In this document: piece after piece, positions 52,049 to 60,250 of the stretch
Position numbering within the stretch: position 1 is the stretch's first letter
Layout of the letters: every line of letters begins with the position of its first letter
Assembly (NCBI RefSeq): GCF_000336995.1
Contig: NZ_AOJI01000026.1
Coordinates: forward strand, 110,057-174,056
Reading direction: 5' to 3'
DNA length: 64,000 nucleotides
Source: Halorubrum aidingense JCM 13560
Lineage (GTDB): Archaea > Halobacteriota > Halobacteria > Halobacteriales > Haloferacaceae
Program-made: the position numbers and the translations under genes
Notes under the pieces: generated by a model
Database searches by the model: none
What the model was told of the DNA's origin: nothing
The model's input: only the letters and a program-made list of their open reading frames with translations

Positions 52049-52903
52049 ATGCAACCGATATCGATCGTGGGTCCCGCGGCGGCCGACCTCGCGGACGCGC
52101 TCGCGGACCGGCTCGACGGACGGGTCGCCGTCGTGGCGTGCGGGTCCGACGACGACAGCGCCACCGGCGCCGACGCCACCGACGGCGGGGTCGCCGCGCC
52201 GGAACGGGCGGCCGACATCGCGGCCGGCGCCGACACGGAGCTGTCGCTCGCACCGAGCGGGGACTGGACGGGCGCCGGTCGCGTCGAGGGACTCGACGAC
52301 CTCCTCGACGGACTCGCACCCGACCACGAGTATCTCGTCGCGGTCGGTGAATCCCGCCTGCGCGTGCCGACGGTGCTGCTCGGGGCGGACGCGGATCCGG
52401 CGACCGTCCCGGGGACGGTGATCGCGACGGCAGACTCGGCCGACGGGGTCGACGTCGACGACCTCGTCGTCGAACTCGACGGTGCGGAGCCGTGGATCAC
52501 CAGGGAGACGCTCGTGCGGCGGGTCGAGACGTCCGCAGACGCGGACCGATCGGGCGCGATAGCGACGTTCACGGGGCGCGTTCGCGCCCGCGACGCCCCC
52601 GACGACGACCGGACGACGCACCTCGCGTTCGAGAAGTACGAGGGGGTCGCCGCGGAGCGCATGGAGGCGATCAGCGCGGAACTCGCGGAGCGAGACGGTG
52701 TGTTCGACGTCCGAATGCACCATCGGACCGGCGTGATCGAAGCGGGCGAGGACATCGTGTTCGTCGTCGTCCTCGCGGGGCACCGCAGGGAGGCGTTCCG
52801 AGCCGTCGAAGACGGGATCGACCGGCTGAAAGACGAGGTGCCGATATTTAAAAAAGAGACCACGGAAGCCGAGGAGTTCTGGGTACACCGACGGGATTCG
52901 TAG
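52049..52903 (+). CDS. moaE: MobB-like domain fused to molybdopterin synthase MoaE
   Basis: 284 residues. C-terminal half (about 150-284) is MoaE: GAIATFTGRVRARD, the conserved Lys-Lys in FKKETTEAEEFWVH and VVVLAGHRREAF. It makes molybdopterin with MoaD. The N-terminal half looks like MobB (LSLAPSGDW and ELDGAEPWITR) but the P-loop is degenerate (IVGPAAADLADAL in place of GxxxxGKT), so GTP binding is doubtful. CCTAAGCC TATA-like box 25-30 nt upstream. Confidence 0.9.
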   Translation: MQPISIVGPAAADLADALADRLDGRVAVVACGSDDDSATGADATDGGVAAPERAADIAAGADTELSLAPSGDWTGAGRVEGLDDLLDGLAPDHEYLVAVGESRLRVPTVLLGADADPATVPGTVIATADSADGVDVDDLVVELDGAEPWITRETLVRRVETSADADRSGAIATFTGRVRARDAPDDDRTTHLAFEKYEGVAAERMEAISAELAERDGVFDVRMHHRTGVIEAGEDIVFVVVLAGHRREAFRAVEDGIDRLKDEVPIFKKETTEAEEFWVHRRDS

Positions 52904-53007
52904 CTCGCACTCGACGTAGGTGTCGTCGGAGGCTCGTTCCGCGTGGCGTTCCACGTCGCGTCCCACGTCGCGTGAACCCGATACGGGTCGGGCACCGATC
53001 CGAGACC

Positions 53008-53095
53008 GACTGGATACTGACCAGGCGCTGGCCGGATACTGACCTAGCGCTGGCCGGATACTAACCTAGCGCTGATCGGATACTGACCGGACGCC
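53008..53095 (+). repeat. Tandem repeat, 22-bp unit x4
   Basis: GGATACT recurs at 53012, 53034, 53056 and 53078, exactly 22 bp apart; the rest of the unit (CTGACC, TAGCGCT and GGCC) is largely shared. It lies in the 564-nt gene-free gap after moaE. No CRISPR-like spacers separate units, so this is a minisatellite. Confidence 0.85.
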
Positions 53096-53306
53096 AGCCG
53101 AGAGCCGACTGGAAGGTAGCCGAAAGTACATCGGTAGTCAGCGGCGTTCCACTCTCCGAGCGATCGATGTGTGCAGGCGCGGGCGAACCGGAACGGGACG
53201 CGCGGGCGAACCGATCGACCGCAATTACCGGGCTTTTTTGCCGGCTTACTTCGGGGTTATCGGACCACGGAGCGTCGGCGCTTGACCCATCTCGGATCGT
53301 CGATCG

Positions 53307-53403
53307 AACGGTTCTAACAAGATTATAAAACGTCTAGCGTGTTTTAGAACCGTTGTGAACGATTCGTCAGACACGTTTTAGCGCCGATCAATATCCTAAA
53401 ACG
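53307..53403. promoter_or_regulatory. Two inverted repeats with GTTTTAG core upstream of small DNA-binding-like gene
   Basis: Perfect 11-bp arms AACGGTTCTAA (53307-53317) and TTAGAACCGTT (53344-53354), then perfect 8-bp arms CGTTTTAG (53374-53381) and CTAAAACG (53396-53403). The last 100 bases before a TATA box (CTTTATAAC, 53429-53437) hold three GTTTTAG or CTAAAAC copies. It looks like a regulated promoter for the gene at 53468. Confidence 0.5.
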
Positions 53404-53467
53404 CCCTGAACACCGCCCAACGGTCTGTCCTTTATAACACCCTCCGAGGACAAGCGGGGAGTGTACC

Positions 53468-53728
53468 ATGAGCGCGACCGCAAACCCCTCCACGAACGCG
53501 AACCCGACCGCCGATCTCAGCAAGGAAGAGCGGCTGAAGCGGTACCTGCTCGACCGCGCCGAGGACGGCGAGATGTACTTCAAAGGGAAGTTCATCGCCG
53601 ACGATGTCGACCTCTCGCCCAAAGAGATCGGCGCCCTGATGGTGAAGCTCCGCGACTCCGCCACGGAACTCACCGTCGAGAAGTGGTCGTACACGGGCGC
53701 GACGACGTGGCGCATCGAGCCGGCCTGA
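53468..53728 (+). CDS. Small winged-helix-like haloarchaeal protein
   Basis: 86 residues. After a 16-residue Asn/Thr-rich N-terminus, KEERLKRYLLDRAEDGEMYF and DVDLSPKEIGALMVKLRDSA form a helix-turn-helix-like pattern, then a beta wing (ELTVEKWSYTGATTWRIE). It resembles haloarchaeal proteins I believe are called DUF7123. The strongly structured upstream region suggests autoregulation. TATA box at 53429-53437; GGGGAG before the ATG could be a weak SD. Confidence 0.8.
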   Translation: MSATANPSTNANPTADLSKEERLKRYLLDRAEDGEMYFKGKFIADDVDLSPKEIGALMVKLRDSATELTVEKWSYTGATTWRIEPA

Positions 53729-53939
53729 AGCGGAATCGAACGCGAACTGCACCGGCCCGATCGCCGACGAACGCGGATCGCACCGGCCGCTCGCTCTATA
53801 AACCGCGCGAATTACGCGGTCCCCGCACGCGAGTTGTGGCGAGCCGATCTCTGAACGAGGTTTTTGAACACGGGTCCCGCTTGCGACGAGACTCTCGGTC
53901 GACGCGGGGTTTATACTCGACGACGGGTTACGATCGGCG

Positions 53940-55091
53940 ATGGCAGAACACGAGGACGGGGCGGCGTCGGAGGCGGCCCGCGTCCCGCGTCCCGATCCCC
54001 TCCAGACGTTTTTCAGGATCGACGACGTTCGCGTGGAAGGCGGTCGCGTGCGATACGTCGGCGAGTCGTACGTCCCGGAGCGAACGCTGCTGCGGAAGAT
54101 CGTGCCGCCGTTCCGGGAGGCCGGCTACGACGTCGACGTCGAGACCGTCGCGGGGCGGCACGTGGTCGTCGCGACGCCGTTCGACCGCGGCCGGGACGGG
54201 ATTCCCTGGGTCAACGTCGGGATGTTCCTCGCGACGGTGCTCTCGACGCTGTTCGTCGGCGCCGTCGGCTGGTACTACGTCCCGTTCGCGGAGATTCGCG
54301 CGAATCCGCTGACGATGCTGCAGGCGTGGCCGTTCACGGCCGCCGTCCTCGGCGTACTGATGATCCACGAGCTCGGGCACTACGCGATGGGCCGCTATCA
54401 CGGGGTGAGCGTCTCGCTGCCGTACGTCATTCCCTTCGTCTTCCCGTTCGGCACCCTCGGCGCCGTGATACGGATGCGAGGGCGGATGCCCTCCCGGAAG
54501 GCGCTGTTCGACATCGGCGCGGCGGGGCCGATAGCGGGGCTCGTCGCCACCGTCGCCGTCACCGTGATCGGACTCTCGCTCGATCCCATTCAGGTTCCGT
54601 CCGAGGTGGCGAACTCCTCGGGAACGGTGATCCGGTTCAACAACCCCCCGCTGTTGGAGATCATCGCCGACCTCACCGGCCAACCGACGGGGTACGCCGA
54701 CGCGAGCCGAACCGCCCACCCCGTCGTCATCGGCGGCTGGCTCGGGATGTTCTTCACCCTGCTCAACCTCCTGCCGGTCGGCCAGCTCGACGGAGGCCAC
54801 ATGGTCCGGGCGATGCTCGGCCCCCGACAGGAGACCGTGGCCGCACTGGTGCCCGGCGCGCTGTTCTCGCTGGCCGCGTACCTCTACTTTTGGCGCGGGC
54901 TCGGGCTCGACGGCTCGGTCGGGCTGTGGACGTTCTGGGGGGTGTTCTCGCTCGTGATCGCGTTCAACGGCCCGGCGAATCCCGACGACGAGCGACGGCT
55001 CGGCTGGCCCCGGCTCGCGGTCGGAGTCGCGACGTTCGCGCTCGGCGCGCTGTGTTTCCTCCTCGTGCCCATCGAGATCGTCACCCCGTAA
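53940..55091 (+). CDS. M50-family site-2-type membrane protease
   Basis: 383 residues with about seven helices. The zinc site HELGHYAMGRYHG and third ligand NLLPVGQLDGGHM are clear site-2 protease motifs. An N-terminal cytosolic beta domain (about 20-85) precedes helix 1; no PDZ is seen. Such proteases cut membrane-bound regulators. Substrate unknown. GGTTTATACTCG 26-34 nt before the ATG is the promoter. FkbM methyltransferase follows after 4 nt. Confidence 0.9.
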   Translation: MAEHEDGAASEAARVPRPDPLQTFFRIDDVRVEGGRVRYVGESYVPERTLLRKIVPPFREAGYDVDVETVAGRHVVVATPFDRGRDGIPWVNVGMFLATVLSTLFVGAVGWYYVPFAEIRANPLTMLQAWPFTAAVLGVLMIHELGHYAMGRYHGVSVSLPYVIPFVFPFGTLGAVIRMRGRMPSRKALFDIGAAGPIAGLVATVAVTVIGLSLDPIQVPSEVANSSGTVIRFNNPPLLEIIADLTGQPTGYADASRTAHPVVIGGWLGMFFTLLNLLPVGQLDGGHMVRAMLGPRQETVAALVPGALFSLAAYLYFWRGLGLDGSVGLWTFWGVFSLVIAFNGPANPDDERRLGWPRLAVGVATFALGALCFLLVPIEIVTP

Positions 55092-55095
55092 CGCG

Positions 55096-56001
55096 ATGTT
55101 CGGGGGACGAACGCGGACGCGAACGCGGGTGCGAGAACGCCTCGAACGGGTCGGGTTCCGGACGCTGTACCGGATCGCCGACCTCACGTACGCGCTCGGG
55201 ATCGCCACGCCGAAGCGGACCGTCGCCGGCACGTACTGGAGCTACGAGCCGACGAACCCTCACGGCGACGACCCGGGACTGGCGGCCCTCGACGCCCTCC
55301 CCGCCGACGCGACGGTGTTGGACGTGGGGGCGCACGTCGGCGAACACGCCATCCCGCTCGCCCGCGGTACCGAGCGGGAGGTGGTCGCCTTCGAGCCGAA
55401 CGGGGAGAGCGCCGACCGGCTGGCTCGGAACGCCCGCCGGAACGGGTTTGTCGTCGGTTCCGGCGTCGAACAGGGCGGCGACACCGCGCAGGGCGGCGAC
55501 TCGGGAGGAGGTATCGCTCTCCGCCGCGCCGGGATCGGCGACGCGAACGCGACGCTGTCGTTCTACCGGTCGACGTTCTCGAAGTGCTCGGCGTTCGATC
55601 GCGACCGCGCGACCCGGTGGGGCGCCGCGGTCGACGCCGTCGAACCGGTGCCGATCCGACGGCTCGACGACCTCGTCGAGGGAATCGACGATGGCGGCGC
55701 CGAGGTGGGAGCGATCGACGAGGCGGGATCCGACGGGGAACTCACCGAGTCAGAGCGCTCGCACGCGACGGCTCCCGTCCCGGCGCCCGATGCGATCAAA
55801 GTCGACGTCGAAGGGCACGAGCTGGCCGTGCTCCGCGGAGCGACGGCGACGGTTGCGCGGTACCGGCCACTGTTGGTGATCGAGGTGCACGACGAGACGG
55901 CAGACGACGGCGACGGAACCGTCGCTCGGCTCCGGGAGTGGCTCGCGGATCGGAATTACGCGGTGGAAGAAGCCGGGGCCGTCTGGATCTGTCGGGGGTG
56001 A
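55096..56001 (+). CDS. FkbM-family methyltransferase
   Basis: 301 residues. SAM-binding motif VLDVGAHVGEHAIPLARG (about 74-91), VVAFEPNG, and the FkbM hallmark IKVDVEGHELAVLRGA (about 235-250). A Gly/Gln-rich insertion separates the Rossmann strands. Likely O-methylates a sugar or lipid; substrate unknown. Four-base spacing from the M50 protease gene suggests an operon, though a functional link is not obvious. Confidence 0.88.
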   Translation: MFGGRTRTRTRVRERLERVGFRTLYRIADLTYALGIATPKRTVAGTYWSYEPTNPHGDDPGLAALDALPADATVLDVGAHVGEHAIPLARGTEREVVAFEPNGESADRLARNARRNGFVVGSGVEQGGDTAQGGDSGGGIALRRAGIGDANATLSFYRSTFSKCSAFDRDRATRWGAAVDAVEPVPIRRLDDLVEGIDDGGAEVGAIDEAGSDGELTESERSHATAPVPAPDAIKVDVEGHELAVLRGATATVARYRPLLVIEVHDETADDGDGTVARLREWLADRNYAVEEAGAVWICRG

Positions 56002-56075
56002 CACACAGCGCGGATGGAGCGTGCGCGGGGGCGACGAGACCGCACGCGAACGGCGATCGGACCGCGCGCGAACGG

Positions 56076-57749
56076 TCAGTCGTCGCGGCGGTTCTTCATG
56101 CCCTGTCTGGTGAACTGCGGGGTGGTGCGGAGGCCGCGCTTCGCCCGGAAGGAGCGGTACAGCGCGACGGCCAGCGGGGCGGCGAGCACGAGGACCACCG
56201 CCGCGAGCCGCCACTCGTCGGCGAACGAGTAGAGGATCGTCGCCGAGAGCACGCCGACCGCGAGCAGCACCGAGTAGGCGATCCGCATCGCGAGCTTGTC
56301 GAGGACGTGCGTGTCGTCCTCGATCGTGACGTCGACGTGGAGGTTCCCGCGGTTCGCCGTTTTCAGGAACTCGTTCGCCCGCGGCGGAACCGTAAACAGC
56401 GCCTCGGCGGTCCGCTGGGCCTGTCGGCCGGCGTCCTCGGCGAGGTTACGGGCGGTCTCCTCGTAGTAGCCCTCCGCTTTCAGGTACTCCGTGGCCGTAG
56501 AGATGAAGTCGAACTCGGGATCGAGCGTGACGCAGACCCCCTCGACGACGGTCGCGACGCGCAACACGAGGGCGAGATTCGGCGGGAGTCGGAGCGGGAA
56601 CTCGTAGATGGTGGACTCCACCTGCTCGATGATCTGATTCACCTGGTACTGTTCGATGTCCTCGCCGCTGGCGTCGGCGATGGCGAGTTCCATCACGTTA
56701 CCCATCACCTCGCGGTCGGCCTCGGGCGAGAGCGTCCCCATCGCGATCAGGGTGTCGAGGATGCCGTCGATGTCCTGTCGTGCGACCGCGACGTAGAAGT
56801 CGACGATCTTCTCCTGAATGTACGGGTCGACCCGGCCGGCCATCCCGAAGTCGTAGAAGATCACGGCGCCGTCGTCGTCGACGGCGAGGTTTCCCGGGTG
56901 CGGGTCCGCGTGGAAGACGCCGTCCTCGATGATCATCTGGAGGTACACCTCCTGGAGCGTCTCGGCGACGGCGTTGCGATCGAGTCCGGCGGCGTCGAGG
57001 GCGTCGACGTCGCTGATCTTCGTCCCGGGGATGTACTGCATGGTGAGCACCCGCGGCCCGGAGACCGCCTCGTACGCGGTCGGGATGCGGATCCGGTCGT
57101 CGTCCGCGAAGTTGGCGCGGATCGCTTCGAGCATCTCCCGCTCGCGGCCGTAGTCCATCTCCTCGCGGATGGTCTTCGCGAACTCGTCGGCGAGGTTCTC
57201 CAGCGAGAACGACTGGCCGGCCCCCGTGAACCGCTTGATGAGCGGGATCGACCACCGGATGGTGCGGAGGTCGGCCTCGACGAGCGATTCGATTCCCGGA
57301 CGGCGAACCTTCACGGCGACCGACTGGCCCTCGTACTGGGCCGTGTACACCTGACCGAGGCTGGCGCCGCTTATCGGCTCGCGGTCGAAGTCGTCGAAGA
57401 CCTCGTCGACCGGGCCGAGCTCGTCTTCGAGAACGACTTTCGACTCCGCCCAGGGGGCGGGAGGCACGTCGTCTTGGAGCCCTTCCAGCACCTCGATGTA
57501 CGCCGGCGGGAGGATGTCCGGCCGCGTCGAGAGGATCTGACCGAGCTTGATGAACGTCGGGCCGAGCGTGAGCAGAATGTCGAGGAGGACCGCGGCGCGC
57601 TCCCGTTGGGTCTCCGCGTCGACCTCGCGGCTTCGACCGAACAGCAGGAACCGCTTCCGGTCTCGCCAGTAGGCGAGGATCAGCGGCGAGAAGCGCCGCA
57701 GAACCACGACGAACCGCCAGTAGGCGCGAATGTTTACCAGCGTCACCAC
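56076..57749 (-). CDS. ubiB: UbiB/ABC1-family atypical kinase
   Basis: 557 residues. FIKLGQILSTRPDILP (KxGQ), ISGASLGQVYTA, VKVRRPG (ATP-site Lys), DPHPGN and YDFGMAG motifs mark the ADCK/UbiB family, with C-terminal helices (about 490-535) in the membrane. Family members support isoprenoid quinone synthesis or lipid homeostasis through ATPase activity. Start is GTG three bases after the Hsp20 stop, so both are co-expressed. Confidence 0.92.
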   Translation of the reverse strand: MVTLVNIRAYWRFVVVLRRFSPLILAYWRDRKRFLLFGRSREVDAETQRERAAVLLDILLTLGPTFIKLGQILSTRPDILPPAYIEVLEGLQDDVPPAPWAESKVVLEDELGPVDEVFDDFDREPISGASLGQVYTAQYEGQSVAVKVRRPGIESLVEADLRTIRWSIPLIKRFTGAGQSFSLENLADEFAKTIREEMDYGREREMLEAIRANFADDDRIRIPTAYEAVSGPRVLTMQYIPGTKISDVDALDAAGLDRNAVAETLQEVYLQMIIEDGVFHADPHPGNLAVDDDGAVIFYDFGMAGRVDPYIQEKIVDFYVAVARQDIDGILDTLIAMGTLSPEADREVMGNVMELAIADASGEDIEQYQVNQIIEQVESTIYEFPLRLPPNLALVLRVATVVEGVCVTLDPEFDFISTATEYLKAEGYYEETARNLAEDAGRQAQRTAEALFTVPPRANEFLKTANRGNLHVDVTIEDDTHVLDKLAMRIAYSVLLAVGVLSATILYSFADEWRLAAVVLVLAAPLAVALYRSFRAKRGLRTTPQFTRQGMKNRRDD

Positions 57750-57752
57750 CCG

Positions 57753-58163
57753 TTAGGCGTCGTCCTCGGCGTCCTCGACGCCCTCAGCGTCCTCAGCGTC
57801 CTCGATGTCGCCCTCGTCGATCGGGATGGTACGGGTGGCGTCGCCGCTCCGCTTGGGAATCGTGACTTCGAGGACCCCGCGGTCCATCTCGGCGTCGGCG
57901 CCGCTGCCGTCGGCGTCGGCGGGGAGGGGGAGTTCGGCGTCGAGGAACAGCGGACGGTCCTCGCGGACGTAGCGGAATCCGTCGGGGATTCCCTTTTCGC
58001 GGCGCCCCTCGATGACGATCCGCCCGTCCTCGGCGAGCACCTCGGTCGTCTCCGGGGTCGCGCCGGGGAGGTCGACAACGAGCACGTACCCATCGTCGGA
58101 TTCGAGCAGATCCGCGAACACCGCGTCCGGGAGATCCCGGAGCGCGTCACGTAACGCTGACAT
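57753..58163 (-). CDS. Hsp20/alpha-crystallin small heat shock protein
   Basis: 136 residues. A compact alpha-crystallin domain (about 20-110, DGYVLVVDLPGATPETTEV to GVLEVTIPKRSGDA) and a C-terminal tail with repeated Glu-Asp-Ala units. The ATG for MSALRDALRD is used; the open frame begins two codons earlier with TTG. Upstream of ubiB in an operon. Prevents aggregation of unfolded proteins; coupling to UbiB might suggest a membrane-stress link. Confidence 0.9.
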   Translation of the reverse strand: MSALRDALRDLPDAVFADLLESDDGYVLVVDLPGATPETTEVLAEDGRIVIEGRREKGIPDGFRYVREDRPLFLDAELPLPADADGSGADAEMDRGVLEVTIPKRSGDATRTIPIDEGDIEDAEDAEGVEDAEDDA

Positions 58164-58251
58164 GTACAACGGTACGGTCGCCGCAGCGAAAAAGGTGTGG
58201 AAACGGGGGAACCAGCCGTCGGCCGATCGGAGTCGCGAGGAGGCGAGCCGG

Positions 58252-58983
58252 TCAGTCGTCGCGGCCGCGGTCGCCGATGTCGAGATCGAACCGCCCGAGA
58301 TCCGCCCCCTTCGACTCGCCGGGAAGGATGTCGCCCAGCCCCGCGCCGAACGCGGCCGCCGACCAGACGACGGCCACGCGGCCGGCCTGTTCGACCGTCG
58401 TGGGGGAACCCTCGTGAAGCCGACCCCACAGCAGGAGCATAAACACCGACGTGAACAGCGAAACGGTGAGTATCCCGGCGTATCGGCGGGGGATGATCCC
58501 CAGTATCGGATGCCTGATCGTGATCTCCCGGAAGTCGGCGAAGTAGAGCAGGCCGGCGGTCATGACCAGCACGAACGCCACGTGCGCGAAGAGCAGGACG
58601 GGGACGCCGCGGACCGTCGTCGCGGCGAACCAAGCGGCGATCTCGAAGACGCCCCCCTCGACGAGCAGCGGCAGCGCGAAGAGCACGGCCCCGACGAACG
58701 CCTCGGCCATGTCTCGGGACGTGTACTTCGTGATCCGGCTCGTAAACACCGAGCTGCCCGGCATCCGTTCGACGAGCGAGATCGTCTCTCTGACCTGCGC
58801 TCGCTCGTCCGGGTCGTCGACCGCGTGCTGGAGGGCGTCCAGCGTCTCCAAGAGGTCGTCGAGGTCCGGATCCTCGGACTCGGGGACGGGAGGCGTCGCA
58901 TCGACCGACTGGTCGTCGCTCGACGGGCGCCCCGAGTCGTCCGCCGACTCGTCCTCGGTCGCCGGCCGGTCCTCACCAGTCAT
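58252..58983 (-). CDS. DUF2391-like membrane protein
   Basis: 243 residues. An acidic Asp/Ser-rich N-terminus of 70 residues, then four or five hydrophobic helices (first near 93-110). VERMPGSSVFTSRITKYTSRDMAEAFVGA and GDILPGESKGADLGRFDLDIG fit a haloarchaeal family I believe is DUF2391. Function unknown. It lies upstream of hsp20 on the same strand with 88 nt between them, so it may or may not share transcripts. Confidence 0.8.
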   Translation of the reverse strand: MTGEDRPATEDESADDSGRPSSDDQSVDATPPVPESEDPDLDDLLETLDALQHAVDDPDERAQVRETISLVERMPGSSVFTSRITKYTSRDMAEAFVGAVLFALPLLVEGGVFEIAAWFAATTVRGVPVLLFAHVAFVLVMTAGLLYFADFREITIRHPILGIIPRRYAGILTVSLFTSVFMLLLWGRLHEGSPTTVEQAGRVAVVWSAAAFGAGLGDILPGESKGADLGRFDLDIGDRGRDD

Positions 58984-59062
58984 GACGCAGAGGTGGACGC
59001 CATCGGGGCAAAAGGGTACCGCAGGCCGGCGGGTCGGCGCTTTCGGCCCCGAGACAGAGCCC

Positions 59063-59839
59063 TCACGCCGAGATTCGACGGACGAACGCCGCGAGCGCCG
59101 CGTTGAACGCCGCAGGCCGTTCGAGCATCGCGAGGTGTGCGGCGTCCTCGATCACCGCCCGCTCGCAGTCGTCGATCCGCTCGGCGAAGAAGTCGTGGTA
59201 CGCCGGGGGCGTCAGCGCGTCGTGTTCGCCGACGATCGCGAGCGACGGGACCGCGATCTCGGAGAGCCGGTCGCGGACGTCGAAGGCGTGGCAGGTGCGG
59301 AAGTCCCGCTCGGTGACGGCGCGACCGCACTCGCGCATCTCCGCGCGCGACGCGTCCACGTACTCCGGGGACGCGTCGTGGAACAGTCGGTCCGGTTCGT
59401 GGAGGAGGTCGACGGCGCGGTCGAAGTCGGTCGCGAGCGCGTCCAGCAGCTCGGCCGTGACCGCGAGCTTCGCGCCCGTCCCCGCGAGTACGAGACCGTC
59501 GAGCGGGAGGTCTCGCTCGAGCGCGACCCACAGCGCGACCGCCCCGCCGAGGGAGTTCCCACAGAGGACGCTCGCGCCGGTCGCCTCGGCGACGGCGACG
59601 ACGTCGTCCGCGTACGCGTCGAGCGCTTCGCGGCCGGCGGCCGCGTCGGTGTCGTCGCTGTCGCCGTGTCCGGACAGATCGAGCGCGACGACCGGGAACC
59701 GATCGCTTTCGCGCGACTGCGACTTCCACGCGCCTTTGCTGCCGCCGCTGCCGTGGATACAACACACCGCCGGTCCGTCGCCGCCGCGATCGGCGACCCG
59801 GTACGCGGTGGTGCGACCGTCGTGGGCGATCCGTTCCAT
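59063..59839 (-). CDS. Alpha/beta hydrolase
   Basis: 258 residues. Oxyanion motif IHGSGGSKGAW, nucleophile elbow GNSLGG (Ser), acid in VGEHDALTPP and catalytic His in EDAAHLAMLERP. A general esterase/hydrolase fold; similar to haloarchaeal pimeloyl-carrier or thioester hydrolases but substrate is not fixed. The start (MERIAHDGR) is placed 25 nt after GTTTATTAC on the minus strand, supporting leaderless initiation; the longer frame is rejected. Confidence 0.88.
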   Translation of the reverse strand: MERIAHDGRTTAYRVADRGGDGPAVCCIHGSGGSKGAWKSQSRESDRFPVVALDLSGHGDSDDTDAAAGREALDAYADDVVAVAEATGASVLCGNSLGGAVALWVALERDLPLDGLVLAGTGAKLAVTAELLDALATDFDRAVDLLHEPDRLFHDASPEYVDASRAEMRECGRAVTERDFRTCHAFDVRDRLSEIAVPSLAIVGEHDALTPPAYHDFFAERIDDCERAVIEDAAHLAMLERPAAFNAALAAFVRRISA

Positions 59840-59982
59840 GGGTCGATCAGTCGGAGGACGGTAATAAACGTCCGTCGGCGAATCCCAAGGCGTCACCACA
59901 CCCTGAACCGCAACACTACCGCTACGTAGAATATCTACCCCCGTGGTGCGATTTTCTGCGACATGTTTAAATAGCTTGGCGC

Positions 59983-59997
59983 CTAACTTGTAGTTAG
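59983..59997. promoter_or_regulatory. Palindrome at the start of the Hsp20-like/cdc48 unit
   Basis: CTAACT-TGT-AGTTAG lies between the TATA box (GTTTAAATAG, about 59965-59974) and the ATG at 59999, i.e. at the transcription start. It could be an operator for stress control. Confidence 0.5.
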
Positions 59998-59998
59998 C

Positions 59999-60250
59999 AT
60001 GAATCTCAAACAGACCCGATCGTCCGGCGACGATGCGTTACTCCGCCGGTACGAGTACGAAGACGGGTGGGTCGTCGCCGCCGATCTGGGCGCCGACGCC
60101 GAAAACGCCAGCGTCGACACCGTCGGAAGCACGGCGATCGTCGTTATCGAGGGCGACGGCGAGCCGGTCGAATCGGAGTTCGAGCTCCCGGGAACGGCCG
60201 AGCGCGTCGGGATCGAAAACGGCGTGATCACGATCGAGGGTGAGCGATGA
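59999..60250 (+). CDS. Small Hsp20-like protein coupled to Cdc48
   Basis: 83 residues. The pattern [43 protein letters not shown] resembles the beta-sandwich of small heat shock proteins, but it is shorter than alpha-crystallin domains (about 90-100). The TGA overlaps the cdc48 ATG (ATGA), giving translational coupling. It may be an adaptor or co-chaperone of Cdc48, or a distinct family I recall as DUF7127. No cysteines or catalytic site. Confidence 0.8.
   Translation: MNLKQTRSSGDDALLRRYEYEDGWVVAADLGADAENASVDTVGSTAIVVIEGDGEPVESEFELPGTAERVGIENGVITIEGER

Noticed and set aside
53008..53095. Possible CRISPR array
   Set aside because: Units are directly adjacent with no unique spacers, and no cas gene is present.
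53794..53865. Possible small RNA (CTCTATAAAC box, CCGCG/CGCGG hairpin, TTTTT)
   Set aside because: Only one short stem and weak T-run; more likely part of the spacer before the M50 protease promoter.
53864..55879. Long plus-strand frame over the M50 protease and FkbM genes
   Set aside because: Out of frame with two clear families and made of Arg/Gly repeats.
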